Of a stretch of 28,602 bases of DNA, positions 28,375-28,602 are shown piece after piece (position 1 is the stretch's first letter; each line of letters begins with the position of its first letter). The DNA is taken from the IMG/VR virus record IMGVR_UViG_3300042924_006111, positions 1 through 28,602 of that record; one strand, given 5' to 3'. The position numbers and the translations under genes are program-made. This stretch comes from a virus. A model generated the notes under the pieces. That model ran no database searches, was not told the DNA's origin, and worked only from the letters and a program-made list of their open reading frames with translations.

Positions 28375-28602
28375 TGAGCGAAGAAAAACCTTGTAGAGAT
28401 AAAGAATGGTGGGAACATTATCCTCTACATAAGTGGTGGTGTAACGATGTATGCCCATTAGTGCCTCGGTGGCACTATCGAAAAGGTGATGAATGGAACG
28501 CAAACAATTGGAGTGTTCATTGGCTAATCTTTACTGTTTGGTCGATGGAACACTTTTCGTTTGGTGTGGATGCTGGGCTAGACCCAAATGAACTTTATGT
28601 TG
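28374..28602 (+). CDS. Trp/His-rich protein, 3' end cut by window
   Basis: Open from ATG 28374 (TAATG overlap) to the window end, 76 codons without a stop. Unusually rich in Trp, His and Cys (EWWEHYPLHKWWCNDVCPLVPRW in two parts). No domain recognised; the C-terminus is not seen. Confidence 0.7.
   Translation, partial: MSEEKPCRDKEWWEHYPLHKWWCNDVCPLVPRWHYRKGDEWNANNWSVHWLIFTVWSMEHFSFGVDAGLDPNELYV

Overview
The window is a stretch of a tailed double-stranded DNA phage genome. Every credible gene lies on the plus strand, genes are short and packed with ATGA or TAATG overlaps, and the recognisable ones are phage nucleotide-metabolism and replication genes: ThyX, MazG-like pyrophosphohydrolase, class I ribonucleotide reductase NrdA/NrdB with its own thioredoxin, a T4-type RNase H, a DUF6433-like protein and a 2OG-Fe(II) oxygenase. 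This set, together with a phage-borne PstS, resembles large T4-like myoviruses of aquatic bacteria. The PstS signal peptide and sigma70-like promoters fit a Gram-negative host. I cannot name the phage or the host.

Layout. (1) 1-13319, AT-rich: the nucleotide operon thyX(partial)-mazG-nrdA-trx-nrdB, then pstS; small genes including a zinc ribbon and a SegE-like GIY-YIG protein; RNase H and DUF6433; an AbrB-like small protein; a large metallopeptidase/VWA protein; an oxygenase; three small genes. Two ordinary sigma70-type promoters sit at about 9.05 and 9.69 kb. (2) 13320-22500, clearly more GC-rich: a block of about 22 small genes in short operons, each headed by the same promoter cassette, plus a DUF7227/GP88-like protein, a cell-wall hydrolase and an AAA+ ATPase. 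(3) 22500-28602, AT-rich again: tightly coupled small genes, mostly unknown, with tiny membrane proteins and four more copies of a small paralogous family. The last gene runs off the window.

The most striking thing is in region 2. Eleven promoters share TTGCCA, a spacer of exactly 16 bp that always ends in CCTG, and a TANNNT -10. Fifteen copies of a dyad GTTG-N8-CAAC (two with GTCG on the left) lie in the same block. At nine of the eleven promoters the dyad ends exactly 14 bp before the -35; at one the gap is 15 bp and at one it is 2 bp. The last promoter carries three dyads at an exact 19-bp period. This is the geometry of a single DNA-binding protein controlling a dispersed regulon. No regulator gene is evident in the window. 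Two of these promoters (P3, P5) head no convincing ORF and start with the same 54-bp sequence, so they may make small RNAs.

A second pattern is in region 3. The conserved C-terminal FGV codons of the paralogous family contain GGAG, which sits at Shine-Dalgarno distance from the start of the next gene, so the family looks built for translational coupling.
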